Shown: positions 51,900 to 60,883, numbered from the stretch's first letter. The stretch: DNA of 64,000 bases from Bacteroidales bacterium 52_46 (GCA_001915385.1 MNQK01000032.1:1-64000), one strand, 5' to 3'. Notes: generated from the sequence alone by a model not told the origin. Made by a program: numbers and translations.

Positions 51900-53863
51900 T
51901 GCCGGACACCCACGAATCATACGATACCTGCGACGACGCCCGACAGCAGTGCGCTCCCGAGGATATACTGCGCCGCTACTGGGGCTACGACTCGTTCCGT
52001 CCGCTCCAGCGCGACATCATAGACTCCATCATGTCGGGCCGCGACACCATAGGCCTGCTCCCGACCGGGGGGGGCAAGTCGGTCACTTTCCAGGTACCCG
52101 CCATGCTCCTGCCCGGCATCACGGTAGTCGTCACCCCGCTCATCTCGCTGATGAAGGACCAGGTCGACAACCTCAACGCCGTAGGCATACGCGCCGTATA
52201 TCTCCATTCCGGCCTCTCGCTCCGCGAAATCAATCTCGCCCTCGACCGCTGCCGTCTGCGCAAGGCGCGGCTGCTCTACATCTCCCCCGAAAAACTTCAG
52301 TCACCCTCTTTCGCCGACACGTTGCGGCTGTTCGACATAAGCCTCATCGTGGTCGACGAGGCGCACTGCATATCACAGTGGGGCTACGACTTCCGCCCCT
52401 CATATCTGCGTATCGCCACGCTCCGGCAGATGTTCCCCACCGTGCCGGTACTCGCGCTAACGGCGTCGGCCACGCCCGAGGTAATCGACGACATTGCATC
52501 GCGCCTGCTGATGAAATCGCCGGCGATATTCCGCCGCAGTTTCACCCGCGACAATATCTCCTATATCGTGCGCGACACCGACTACAAGGAGGGTAAAATC
52601 ATCGACATACTCAACAAGGTGCCCGGCACGGCCATCGTCTACGTGCGCTCGCGCCGTCGTACCCGCGAACTGGCCGAAATGCTCCTCGCCGCAGGCATAC
52701 CCGCCGCCGCCTACCACGCCGGACTCATGCCCGAGGACAAACAGGAACGTCAGAACGCATGGAAAGCCGGCACTACGCGTGTCATCGTGGCCACCAACGC
52801 GTTCGGCATGGGCATCGACAAACCCGACGTACGCCTGGTCATACACTACGACATCCCCCCCTCACTCGAAGAGTATTACCAGGAAGCGGGACGTGCCGGG
52901 CGCGACGGCCTCCCCTCTTTTGCCGTGCTCCTCACATGCCGCCACGACAAGGCCACGCTTTCGCGGCATCTCTCCGAAGCCTTCCCCGACAAGGACATCA
53001 TACGCCGTATCTACGAGCTTGTGTGCAATTTCCTCGACGTTGCCGTCGGCGAAGGCTACAACAAGGTGTTTGAATTCAACCTACAGCTATTCTGCACCCG
53101 TTTTCATTTCCATCCCCGCGTGGTCGACCCCGCCCTGCGCATTCTCTCGCAGGCCGGCTACATCGAATACTCCGACGAGGTGACCACCCGTTCACGCGTC
53201 ATGGTGCTCATGCAGCGCCACGAACTCTACGACCTCGAGCTTCCCGATGCCGCCGACTCCGTGCTGCAGGCTCTCCTGCGCACATCGACCGGCATATTCG
53301 CCGACTACGAATACATCAGCGAACCGGTCATCGCACGCCGCCTCTCCATCACCGAGCAGGCCGTCTACGACAATCTGCTGCTCCTGTCGCGCATGCATGT
53401 GCTCCACTACGTACCGCGCCGCACGTCACCCTACATCCTGTTCACCACTTCGCGCGAGGAACCGCAGCACCTGATTTTCCCACGTGCCGTCTATGAGGAC
53501 CGGCGCCGCCATGCGGCGCTCCGTCTCGCAGCCGTGCGCCGCTTCGCATTCAGCCACGAGGAATGCCGCATAGCCGGCATGCTCCGCTATTTCGGCGAAA
53601 GTTCGGCGGAGCCCTGCGGCAAATGCGACGTATGCCGCGCCCGCAAATCCTCCTCGCGCTCCATCGACACACCCGCGATGCGTCAACGCGTCATCGCACT
53701 CGCCTCGCAGCCCTCGGGCATCGGCATCGACCCCCTCGTATCGATACTCGGCGTGCCCGCTCCGGCGGTCATCAATCTCGTGCGCTCACTCGTCGACGAA
53801 GGCCTCCTCACACCCCGAGAAGCCGCATTTCATGCCGATTTTAACACAAAACAGCCCCGTTAA
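51896..53863 (+). CDS. recQ: ATP-dependent DNA helicase RecQ
   Basis: The 655-aa protein has Walker A LLPTGGGKS (Lys61), DEAHCISQWGYDFRPSY (DEAH 154-157), ATNAFGMGIDKPDVR and QEAGRAGRDG, followed by RQC zinc cysteines (CRIAG..EPCGKCDVC) and a winged-helix-like C-terminus. There is no clear HRDC domain. Translation is coupled to recJ by the 4-bp overlap, giving a unit for resection of DNA ends. Confidence 0.96.
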   Translation: MMPDTHESYDTCDDARQQCAPEDILRRYWGYDSFRPLQRDIIDSIMSGRDTIGLLPTGGGKSVTFQVPAMLLPGITVVVTPLISLMKDQVDNLNAVGIRAVYLHSGLSLREINLALDRCRLRKARLLYISPEKLQSPSFADTLRLFDISLIVVDEAHCISQWGYDFRPSYLRIATLRQMFPTVPVLALTASATPEVIDDIASRLLMKSPAIFRRSFTRDNISYIVRDTDYKEGKIIDILNKVPGTAIVYVRSRRRTRELAEMLLAAGIPAAAYHAGLMPEDKQERQNAWKAGTTRVIVATNAFGMGIDKPDVRLVIHYDIPPSLEEYYQEAGRAGRDGLPSFAVLLTCRHDKATLSRHLSEAFPDKDIIRRIYELVCNFLDVAVGEGYNKVFEFNLQLFCTRFHFHPRVVDPALRILSQAGYIEYSDEVTTRSRVMVLMQRHELYDLELPDAADSVLQALLRTSTGIFADYEYISEPVIARRLSITEQAVYDNLLLLSRMHVLHYVPRRTSPYILFTTSREEPQHLIFPRAVYEDRRRHAALRLAAVRRFAFSHEECRIAGMLRYFGESSAEPCGKCDVCRARKSSSRSIDTPAMRQRVIALASQPSGIGIDPLVSILGVPAPAVINLVRSLVDEGLLTPREAAFHADFNTKQPR

Positions 53864-53953
53864 CATTTCCGCCCCCTTTTCTCTAACATACTTTAATACC
53901 TTTTAGCTGATTTTCCCCCACCCTTATCCCTTTTGGCTTGTTATTATTATAAA

Positions 53954-54004
53954 CCCCGGGAAACGAGAGCGGGCGGCCGCCTATGCGATTTTCCCGAGCC
54001 GGGG
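53954..54004 (+). ncRNA. Strong GC stem-loop in the recQ-gpmI gap (candidate small RNA)
   Basis: In the 370-bp gap, CCCCGG (53,954-53,959) pairs with CCGGGG (53,999-54,004). Inside, GGGAAA/TTTTCCC and a GGCGGCCGCC core pair. About 90 nt further a perfect terminator follows, so a small RNA of about 170 nt or an untranslated leader is possible. No consensus promoter was found right before it. Confidence 0.35.
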
Positions 54005-54091
54005 CCGACTACTTAAACAGCATCCCTCGTCCTTTGTATCGAGTAGTGATACTGGATATTTAGGCTCTCATAAATAAATAGTTGAAACGTG

Positions 54092-54122
54092 AAGGGAGGA
54101 GTCACATCGGCTCCTCCCTTTT
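54092..54122 (+). terminator. Rho-independent terminator before gpmI
   Basis: A perfect 10-bp stem AAGGGAGGAG (54,092-54,101) / CTCCTCCCTT (54,111-54,120) with T-rich tail. It ends the recJ-recQ transcript or the candidate small RNA. Confidence 0.85.
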
Positions 54123-54154
54123 GCGCAGGCAACAATGTCTCCCGACTACCCCCC

Positions 54155-54201
54155 ACATTCAAAATTCAACCTCCAAAATTCAAAATTATTTCGTACCTTT
54201 G
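54155..54201 (+). promoter_or_regulatory. CAAAATTC repeat plus -7 box of gpmI
   Basis: CAAAATTC copies run directly into ATTATTTCGTACCTTTGT; the -7 box TACCTTTG is 54,194-54,201, 32 bp before the ATG. The same join precedes fabD. Confidence 0.65.
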
Positions 54202-54233
54202 TAACCAAAATTCTAACTAAACAACATAATATT

Positions 54234-55751
54234 ATGGCAAAGAAAGCACTGCTGATGATACTCGACGGCTGGGGCATCGGCAACCACACAAAAAGCGACG
54301 CTATCTACTCGACTCCCACACCCTACTGGGACTCCCTCATCAAAGACTATCCCAATTCCGAACTGCAGGCAAGCGGCGAGAACGTCGGTCTGCCCGACGG
54401 ACAGATGGGCAACTCCGAGGTCGGACACCTCAACATCGGTGCCGGCCGCGTCCTCTACCAGGACCTCGTGAAAATCAACAAGGCCATCAAAGACGGCTCC
54501 ATCCTCGACAACCCGCAGATCAAGGACGCTTTCTCCTACGCCAAAAACTCAGGCAAAGCGCTCCACTTCATGGGTCTTACCTCCGACGGCGGCGTCCACT
54601 CTTCGCTCGACCATCTCTTCGCCCTCTGCGACATCGCCAAACAATACGGTCTTGAAAAAGTATATATCCACTGCTTCATGGACGGCCGTGACACCGACCC
54701 ACGTTCGGGCAAAGGCTTCATCGAGCAGCTTCAGGCTCATACCGAAAAGTCAGCCGGCACAATCGCTTCCATCATAGGACGTTACTATGCCATGGACCGC
54801 GACAAACGCTGGGACCGCGTCAAAGTGGCCTACGACCTCCTCGTCAACGGTGAAGGCACCCAGGCTACCGACATGGTAAAAGCCATGCAGGACTCTTACG
54901 ACGCCGACGTGACCGACGAGTTCATCAAACCCATCAACAACGCCAACGTCGACGGCACCATCAAGGAAGGCGACGCTGTAATATTCTTCAACTACCGCAA
55001 CGACCGCGCCAAAGAGCTCACAATCGTACTCACCCAGCACGATATGCCCGAAGAAGGCATGCACACCATCCCCGGCCTGCAATACTACTGCATGACCCCC
55101 TACGACTCTTCATTCACCGGCGTGCACATCCTCTTCGACAAGGAGAACGTCGACAACACCCTCGGCGAATACCTCTCCTCGCTCGGCAAAAAGCAGCTCC
55201 ACATCGCCGAGACCGAGAAATACGCCCACGTCACCTTCTTCTTCAACGGCGGCCGTGAAGCCCCCTACGAAGGCGAGGAACGCATCCTCGTGGCATCGCC
55301 CAAGGTAGCCACCTACGACCTCCAGCCCGAGATGAGCGCATTCGAGGTCAAGGACAAACTCGTCGACGCCATCCGCTCCGAGAAATTCGACTTCATCGTG
55401 GTCAACTTCGCCAACGGCGACATGGTAGGCCACACCGGAGTCTACGAAGCAATACAGAAAGCGGTAAAAGCCGTCGACCAATGCGTCAACGACACCGTAG
55501 AGGCAGCCAAAGCCGCCGGCTATGAGGTAATCATCATCGCCGACCACGGCAACGCCGACAACGCCATCAACCCCGACGGTACCCCCAACACGGCCCACTC
55601 CCTCAACCCCGTGCCCTGCGTCTACGTCACCACCGACCGCAACGCAAAAATCGCCGACGGTATCCTTGCCGACGTAGCCCCCACAATCCTCCACATAATG
55701 GGACTTCCCCAGCCGGCCGAAATGACAGGCCACAACCTGATCGCCGACTGA
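54234..55751 (+). CDS. gpmI: 2,3-bisphosphoglycerate-independent phosphoglycerate mutase
   Basis: GpmI interconverts 3- and 2-phosphoglycerate in glycolysis. The 505-aa protein has the metal Asp in MILDGWGIG (Asp11), the phosphoserine nucleophile in GQMGNSEVGH (Ser61), FMDGRDTDP, NYRNDRAKE, FANGDMVGHTG and IIADHGNADN. Start MAKKALL fits the family and the promoter; the longer frame begins within the repeat. Confidence 0.97.
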   Translation: MAKKALLMILDGWGIGNHTKSDAIYSTPTPYWDSLIKDYPNSELQASGENVGLPDGQMGNSEVGHLNIGAGRVLYQDLVKINKAIKDGSILDNPQIKDAFSYAKNSGKALHFMGLTSDGGVHSSLDHLFALCDIAKQYGLEKVYIHCFMDGRDTDPRSGKGFIEQLQAHTEKSAGTIASIIGRYYAMDRDKRWDRVKVAYDLLVNGEGTQATDMVKAMQDSYDADVTDEFIKPINNANVDGTIKEGDAVIFFNYRNDRAKELTIVLTQHDMPEEGMHTIPGLQYYCMTPYDSSFTGVHILFDKENVDNTLGEYLSSLGKKQLHIAETEKYAHVTFFFNGGREAPYEGEERILVASPKVATYDLQPEMSAFEVKDKLVDAIRSEKFDFIVVNFANGDMVGHTGVYEAIQKAVKAVDQCVNDTVEAAKAAGYEVIIIADHGNADNAINPDGTPNTAHSLNPVPCVYVTTDRNAKIADGILADVAPTILHIMGLPQPAEMTGHNLIAD

Positions 55752-55777
55752 TAGCAATAACCCCCAAAATAACAAAC

Positions 55778-55815
55778 AAGCCGCGCCTGCCCAAAAAGCA
55801 AGCGCGGCTTATTTA
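55778..55815 (+). terminator. Terminator of gpmI
   Basis: A 9-bp stem AAGCCGCGC (55,778-55,786) / GCGCGGCTT (55,802-55,810) followed by ATTTATA. Confidence 0.8.
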
Positions 55816-55853
55816 TAATAGCTACAATAGCTATATTAGCTATAATAGCTACT
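55813..55853. repeat. ATAGCTA tandem repeat
   Basis: Four imperfect copies of (T)ATAATAGCTA between the gpmI terminator and the convergent transporter gene. The unit is self-complementary (TAGCTA). Confidence 0.7.
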
Positions 55854-55868
55854 TACCCAAATTACCAC

Positions 55869-56939
55869 CTACATCAGCGCCGGAGCCAGATACTTCGCCA
55901 GCACATACCCGCCGCCGATAAGCCACACAAACAGCACCCCGGCGAGAATAAACGGCTTCGCGCCCGCCTTCTTGAACTTGTCGAAACTCGTCTCCGCGCC
56001 CAGTGCCACCATAGCCATCGTCAGGAGGAACGTATCCACATAATTAATCAGATCGCTGCCCCACGAAGGTATACCCAACGGCGTCGACAGAGTATTGAGA
56101 TACACCGACAGCGAGTTAAGACCTATCACGGCTAAGAACCCGAAAGCAAACCACGGCACGGCCACCTTGCCTTTGCCACCCTCGGCACCTGCCTCGCCGC
56201 CGCGTGCCCTGCGCGCCGCCCAAACACCGAGCAGCAACAGCACCGGCACAAGCATCATCACGCGTATCATCTTCACTATCACCGTCGTAGAGGCAATCTC
56301 GTCGCCCAGCGCATTGCCGGCGCCCACAGCGTGCGCCACCTCATGCAGAGTCGACCCGCTGAATATACCCATCTCCGTCGGCGTAAGGTCAAGCACACCC
56401 GACCGGTAAGCCGCCGGATACACAAACATCGCCACCGTGCCGAATATCACCACCGTAGCCACCGCCACTGCCGTCTTGTACGGCTTCGAACGCATCGTAG
56501 CCTCGGCGCCGAGCACAGCCGCCGCACCGCACACTCCGCTCCCCACCGACGTAAGCATCGCCGTATCCTTATCCATCTTCAGCACACGGCTACCGAAGAA
56601 ATATCCCCCGATTATCGTCACCGTCACTATTATGGCATCGACGGTGATACCCGCCACGCCAACCGCCGCGATATCCTGAAACGTAAGCCTGAACCCGTAC
56701 AGTATGATACCGATACGCAGCAACCGCTTCGAGCAGAACTGTATGCCCGGCACCCACGTCTCCGGCAGATGCATCCTCAGCAGATTTGCATAAATCATAC
56801 CCAATATGATACCGATAATCAACGGACTGATTGACAGCGCCGTAAACACCTGCGCGCTTCCGATATAGAAAGCCGCGCACGAAAATAGAGCGATAAGAAG
56901 CACGCCATGCAGCATGTGCCCTCGTTTTTGTGAAAACAT
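55869..56939 (-). CDS. YeiH/UPF0324-family membrane transporter
   Basis: The 356-aa protein has about ten hydrophobic helices and the family motifs SPLIIGIILGMIYANLL, RLLRIGIILYGFRLT, SVGSGVCGAAAVLGAEA and GSTLHEVAHAVGAGNALG. YeiH-type proteins are putative exporters of sulfonate or sulfate-like anions; the substrate is not proven. Start MFSQKRGHM is preferred. A SulP gene lies nearby on the same strand, but repeats and a lipoprotein gene separate them. Confidence 0.88.
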   Translation of the reverse strand: MFSQKRGHMLHGVLLIALFSCAAFYIGSAQVFTALSISPLIIGIILGMIYANLLRMHLPETWVPGIQFCSKRLLRIGIILYGFRLTFQDIAAVGVAGITVDAIIVTVTIIGGYFFGSRVLKMDKDTAMLTSVGSGVCGAAAVLGAEATMRSKPYKTAVAVATVVIFGTVAMFVYPAAYRSGVLDLTPTEMGIFSGSTLHEVAHAVGAGNALGDEIASTTVIVKMIRVMMLVPVLLLLGVWAARRARGGEAGAEGGKGKVAVPWFAFGFLAVIGLNSLSVYLNTLSTPLGIPSWGSDLINYVDTFLLTMAMVALGAETSFDKFKKAGAKPFILAGVLFVWLIGGGYVLAKYLAPALM

Positions 56940-56969
56940 ATCAATATATTTTAGAAACGTAAATATCAC

Positions 56970-57212
56970 ATGTAGGCCTCAAAAAAATAAGACCGCATTC
57001 GTAAAAAAAACATACCAATATATCCATTTGTTCCCCAAACCACCCAAAAATCCCACCGCCACCCTCCCCACCAAAAAAAATTTGTTCCCCTCTCCCCCTC
57101 CCCCCTCATCATTAAAGACCCTAACGACTTTAATGACCTTAAAGACTTTAATGACCTTACCTCCCCTGCCGCCCAAAAATTCAAAATTCAAAATTCCCCC
57201 TTCAAAATTAAA
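56970..57212. repeat. Low-complexity stretch with two repeat types
   Basis: This AC-rich gene-free stretch holds an imperfect tandem repeat ACTTTAATGACCTTAAAG (about 57,113-57,165) and CAAAATTC copies (about 57,178-57,212). Both kinds recur elsewhere: CAAAATTC before gpmI and fabD and in the helicase. No ORF is credible. Confidence 0.7.
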
Positions 57213-57244
57213 AAAAGCGGCTGCACCATAGTGCGGCCGCTTTT
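57213..57244 (-). terminator. Terminator of the small lipoprotein gene
   Basis: A 14-bp stem with one wobble (57,213-57,226 with 57,231-57,244) and CATA loop. T-runs occur on both strands, so it may also act rightward. Confidence 0.85.
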
Positions 57245-57274
57245 ATGCTGTTTTAAAGTATCGCTATACTTAGA

Positions 57275-57481
57275 TTATTTTGCGATAGAATCGTTGGCGA
57301 TTGAATCGTTGGCGATTGAATCGTTCTCAACAACAACTGTTTCCTCAGCTACAACAGCCTCAGTAGCAGCTACTGAATCGTTAGCAGCGTCTGCGTTTTC
57401 ACCTTCAGAAGCAGCTTTCTTGTTGCAAGATACCATTGCTACAGAAGCAAGTACAGCGAGTGACAAAAATACTTTTTTCAT
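57275..57481 (-). CDS. Small acidic lipoprotein with C-terminal repeat
   Basis: A 68-aa protein with lipobox VSC (MKKVFLSLAVLASVAMVSC, Cys19) and a short, acidic, disordered-looking mature part. It ends in three copies of NDSIA, encoded by a 15-bp tandem repeat (GATTGAATCGTTGGC). Such short lipoproteins may be surface decoys or spacers; function unknown. The repeat number could vary by slippage without a frameshift. Confidence 0.8.
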   Translation of the reverse strand: MKKVFLSLAVLASVAMVSCNKKAASEGENADAANDSVAATEAVVAEETVVVENDSIANDSIANDSIAK

Positions 57482-57533
57482 TTTTTCTTAAGAATTAAAT
57501 AATAAAACAATAATTTGTGCTTCAAAAACTTTG

Positions 57534-57563
57534 CAAAGTTAAGCATTTTTTTTCATCTGCAAA
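57534..57563 (-). promoter_or_regulatory. Promoter of the small lipoprotein gene
   Basis: On the minus strand TTTG (57,563-57,560), 18 bp, TAACTTTG (57,541-57,534). Confidence 0.65.
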
Positions 57564-57600
57564 TATTTTTTCAAATATTTTTCGCTTTTCCACGATTTTT

Positions 57601-59298
57601 TTATTTTTTCCCGGCCACGATACTGTTGGCCATCGCCACAGCCTTAGTGATATGGTCGCACACGCGCTCCCTCGGCAGCAGCTTGTCAAAGCCCGCATGC
57701 TCGAGCGTCTGGCGCACATTCTCGTGCACTCCCGACAGCACCACCTCTATCCCCTCGGCCTCCGACGACGCCACAAGCGCCTCAAGGTTGTGCAGTCCCG
57801 TCGCATCGATAAACGACACCTTGCGCATCCTTATGATCCTCACCACAGGCTTATCCGCCAGGCTCGTACGCATCAGCTCGTCAAACTTCGTCGCTATACC
57901 GAAGAAGAACGGACCGTCAATCTCATATATCGACACACCCTTCGCCACGTCGAGCACCTCATGATTGTCCGAATCCGTGCCCTCGGCCACATCTAGCTGC
58001 TCTGAGTACACCTTGATTTCCGAATTCTGCATCACACGCCGCAGGAAAAGCACCACAGCTAACAGCAGCCCTATCTCGATGGCAATCGTAAGGTCGAATA
58101 TCACCGTCAGGATAAACGTCACCACTAATACCGAAATATCGCTCTTCGGAGCCTTGAAGATATGCACGATCGTCCTCCACCCGCTCATATTGTACGACAC
58201 CATGATAAGCACCGCTGCAAGACACGCCATCGGTATCATGTTGATAAGCGGCATGAGGAACAGGAATATCAGCAACAGCACTGCCGCATGTATGATACCC
58301 GCCACAGGCGTGCGGCCCCCGTTAGTGATATTCGTCATCGTGCGCGCTATCGCACCCGTCACGGGAATACCGCCGAACAGCGGCACAACCACATTCGCCA
58401 CACCCTGACCGATAAGCTCCGTGTTCGAATTCGTCCTCGAACCCGTCACACCGTCAGCCACCGTAGCCGACAGCAGCGACTCTATCGCACCCAACACCGC
58501 AATCGTGAACGCCGACGGCAGCAGCATATTGATAGTCGCCATATCCAGCTTGAACCCGTGAGGCGTAGGAATATCCGTCGACATCTTACCGAAACGGCTC
58601 CCGATCGTTGCCACACCGTCAAACGCATCAGTCACCAGCCCCAATATCCACAATCCCGCCGTAGCAAGAATAATCGCGATAAGCGCCCCCGGCAGCTTCT
58701 TCGAAATCTTCGGCGTCACGATCATGATGCCTAACGACACCACACCCACTCCAAGCGTAGCCCAGTCTATACTCCCGATATTGCGGAAATACTCACCCCA
58801 TTTAGGCAGGAACTCGCTCGGCAACCCCTTGATGCCCAGCCCGAAAAAGTCATTCATCTGCGTCGAGAAAATCGTCACCGCGATACCCGCCGTAAAACCC
58901 ACCACAATCGGATACGGAATAAACTTGATGACAGTGCCAAGCTTGAACACACCCATCAGCACCAGAATCAACCCAGCCATAAACGTAGCGATGGCCAGAC
59001 CCTCAAGCCCGTAAGTAGCGATGATATTCGCCACAATCACGATAAACGCACCCGTAGGCCCCCCGATCTGCACCGAGCATCCGCCCAATGCCGACACTAA
59101 GAAACCACCGATGATAGCCGTAATCAATCCTATCGTAGGACTCACACCCGACGCGATACCGAAAGCGATAGCCAGCGGCAGCGCCACAATACCCACAACC
59201 ACACCCGCAATCACGTCCGCACGCAACCGCGAGCCATCATACCCCTTCAGGCTCGACAAAATCTTCGGCCTGAAATCAATTGCACCGTTAATCTTCAT
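57601..59298 (-). CDS. SulP-family anion transporter with STAS domain
   Basis: The 565-aa protein has the SulP core: GIVALPLAIAFGIASGVSP, GPTGAFIVIVANI, ATVADGVTGSRTNSNTELIGQG and FGGIPVTGAIARTMTNI, with 10-12 helices up to about residue 415. A C-terminal STAS domain follows (about 440-555, VSIYEIDGPFFFG, SFIDATGLHNLEAL). SulP members carry sulfate, bicarbonate or other anions; the substrate is open. The possible -7 box lies only 8 bp before the ATG. Confidence 0.94.
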   Translation of the reverse strand: MKINGAIDFRPKILSSLKGYDGSRLRADVIAGVVVGIVALPLAIAFGIASGVSPTIGLITAIIGGFLVSALGGCSVQIGGPTGAFIVIVANIIATYGLEGLAIATFMAGLILVLMGVFKLGTVIKFIPYPIVVGFTAGIAVTIFSTQMNDFFGLGIKGLPSEFLPKWGEYFRNIGSIDWATLGVGVVSLGIMIVTPKISKKLPGALIAIILATAGLWILGLVTDAFDGVATIGSRFGKMSTDIPTPHGFKLDMATINMLLPSAFTIAVLGAIESLLSATVADGVTGSRTNSNTELIGQGVANVVVPLFGGIPVTGAIARTMTNITNGGRTPVAGIIHAAVLLLIFLFLMPLINMIPMACLAAVLIMVSYNMSGWRTIVHIFKAPKSDISVLVVTFILTVIFDLTIAIEIGLLLAVVLFLRRVMQNSEIKVYSEQLDVAEGTDSDNHEVLDVAKGVSIYEIDGPFFFGIATKFDELMRTSLADKPVVRIIRMRKVSFIDATGLHNLEALVASSEAEGIEVVLSGVHENVRQTLEHAGFDKLLPRERVCDHITKAVAMANSIVAGKK

Positions 59299-59305
59299 AA
59301 ATAAA

Positions 59306-59313
59306 CAAAATTA
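59306..59313 (-). promoter_or_regulatory. -7 box nearly abutting sulP
   Basis: TAATTTTG on the minus strand, 7 bp before the ATG, suggesting a leaderless or very short-leader transcript. Confidence 0.5.
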
Positions 59314-59404
59314 CTTTTTTACCTTACATACAATACATAACCCGTCGGCTCTCGCCGACACCCCGCCCCATTACCCCCGATACCACCGGCCCACACACCA
59401 GCCC

Positions 59405-59580
59405 CATCACCCGTAGTAGCCGCGGTTTCCAACCGCGGGTCCTCCTTACCAGTGCAGGCGTCCGCAGGACGCCGATTATTCGTAACCCCGTACGCCGAAG
59501 CGCAGCGAGGCGTGCGGGGCTGCAACTACCCTCGGTAATGGCGTCCGCAGGACGCCGATTTACAACACTCAACCCGGTTG
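59405..59580. repeat. Half copy of family A plus family B element (copy 2)
   Basis: GTAGTAGCCGCGGTTTCC (about 59,411) is one arm of family A. Then GCGTCCGCAGGACGCCGATT, ATTCGTAACCCCGTACGCC and a second GCAGGACGCCGATT match the element at 37,722 and the helicase insert at 62,386-62,490. Together with the next entry it fills the 462-bp gap before fabD. Confidence 0.8.
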
Positions 59581-59640
59581 CAACCGCAAAGTTACAAATT
59601 TTCACATAAATTACCATCATTTCACCTAAAAAAAGCTATT

Positions 59641-59725
59641 CCAGCCCCGTGCCGACGCGTAAGCGGAGGAATCCCCCCGCCAACCCGCATTCAAAATCCA
59701 AAATTCCAAATTCAAAATTATTTTC
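59641..59725. repeat. Composite ACGCGTAAGCGGAGG + CAAAATTC element before fabD
   Basis: The block CCCCGTGCCGACGCGTAAGC..GGAATCCCC is followed by several CAAAATTC-like units. The same block plus tract occurs at about 61,250-61,310, 61,790-61,850 and 62,512-62,575, all inside the helicase gene. Confidence 0.85.
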
Positions 59726-59726
59726 G

Positions 59727-59734
59727 TACCTTTG
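59727..59734 (+). promoter_or_regulatory. -7 box of fabD
   Basis: TACCTTTG, directly after a CAAAATTATTTTCG tract, 26 bp before the ATG. Confidence 0.6.
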
Positions 59735-59760
59735 TCCCAACCAAAAAAACCAACTAAAAA

Positions 59761-60639
59761 ATGAAAGCATTTGTATTCCCCGGCCAAGGCGCCCAGTTCG
59801 TAGGCATGGGCAAAGACCTCTACGACAACAACCCCGTAGCCCGCGACATGTTTGAGAAAGCCAACGAAATCCTCGGCTTCCGCATCACCGACCTCATGTT
59901 CAACGGCACCGACGAAGACCTCCGTCAGACCTCCGTCACCCAGCCCGCCATCTTCCTCCACTCCGTAATCCTCGCCAAGACACTCGGCCCCGACTTCAAC
60001 CCCGACATGGTAGCCGGCCACTCCCTCGGCGAATTCTCCGCACTCGTCGCAGCCGGAGCAATGGCATTTGAAGACGGACTCCGCCTCGTCGCAGCCCGCG
60101 CACACGCCATGCAGAAAGCATGCGAGCTCAACCCCTCCACAATGGCTGCCGTACTCGCACTCCCCGACGAAACCGTCGAGCAGATATGCGCCGAAATTCC
60201 CGGCACCGTCGTATGCGCCAACTACAACTGCCCCGGACAGATCGTCATCTCCGGCGAAATCGAAGCCATCGACGCCGCATGTGAAAAACTCCTCGCCGCA
60301 GGAGCCAAACGCGCACTCCGACTCAAAGTAGGCGGCGCATTCCACTCACCCTGCATGGAACCCGCACGCGCCGAGCTCGCCAAAGCCATCGAAGCCACCG
60401 ACATACACACCCCCGTATGCCCCGTCTACCAGAACGTCGACGCACGTCCCCACACCGACCCCGCCGAAATCAAAGCCAACCTCGTGGCACAGCTCACCGC
60501 ACCCGTCCGCTGGACCCAGACCATCAAAAACATGATAGCCGACGGAGCCACCGAATTCGTAGAACTCGGCCCCGGCAAAGTCCTCCAAGGCCTCATAGCC
60601 AAAATCGACCGCGCCGTAACAACCACCGGCCTCCAGTAA
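59761..60639 (+). CDS. fabD: Malonyl-CoA:ACP transacylase
   Basis: FabD loads malonyl groups onto ACP for fatty acid synthesis, and would also supply malonyl-ACP for the KASIII island. The 292-aa protein has FPGQGAQFVGMG, the nucleophile in AGHSLGEFSALV (Ser88), ARAHAMQ and the catalytic His in GGAFHSPCMEPA. The gene stands alone between repeat tracts. Confidence 0.96.
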   Translation: MKAFVFPGQGAQFVGMGKDLYDNNPVARDMFEKANEILGFRITDLMFNGTDEDLRQTSVTQPAIFLHSVILAKTLGPDFNPDMVAGHSLGEFSALVAAGAMAFEDGLRLVAARAHAMQKACELNPSTMAAVLALPDETVEQICAEIPGTVVCANYNCPGQIVISGEIEAIDAACEKLLAAGAKRALRLKVGGAFHSPCMEPARAELAKAIEATDIHTPVCPVYQNVDARPHTDPAEIKANLVAQLTAPVRWTQTIKNMIADGATEFVELGPGKVLQGLIAKIDRAVTTTGLQ

Positions 60640-60649
60640 AAAAACATAA

Positions 60650-60770
60650 ACCTTATCCCGATTAATCAGGATAAATCCCGATTCATCAGGATAAATCCAG
60701 CCTCATCCCGATAAATCCTGATAAATCTCGATAACTCCCGATAATCAGGAATAATCCCGATTAATCCCCA
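60650..60770. repeat. AATCCCGATTAATCAGGAT tandem repeat
   Basis: About eight degenerate copies of a 12-16-bp unit (ATCCCGAT / ATCAGGATAA) follow the fabD stop. The unit is partly self-complementary. No coding potential. Confidence 0.75.
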
Positions 60771-60774
60771 CAAC

Positions 60775-60815
60775 AATCGCGCCGGGCAAAAAAACAGCAG
60801 CCCGGCGCGATTTCA
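60775..60815 (+). terminator. Terminator of fabD
   Basis: A 13-bp perfect stem (60,775-60,787 with 60,800-60,812) with a 12-nt A-rich loop and TTTC tail. Confidence 0.8.
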
Positions 60816-60883
60816 TTACTAATTACTAATTCCTAATTCCTAATTAGTAATTACTAATTACTAATTACTAATTACTAATTACC
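60816..60883. repeat. ATTACTAATT tandem repeat covering the helicase stop codon
   Basis: Seven or more copies of ATTACTAATT/ATTCCTAATT. The helicase frame runs into the array from the right: its last codons (Ile-Ser-Asn-stop) are repeat sequence. Confidence 0.85.
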
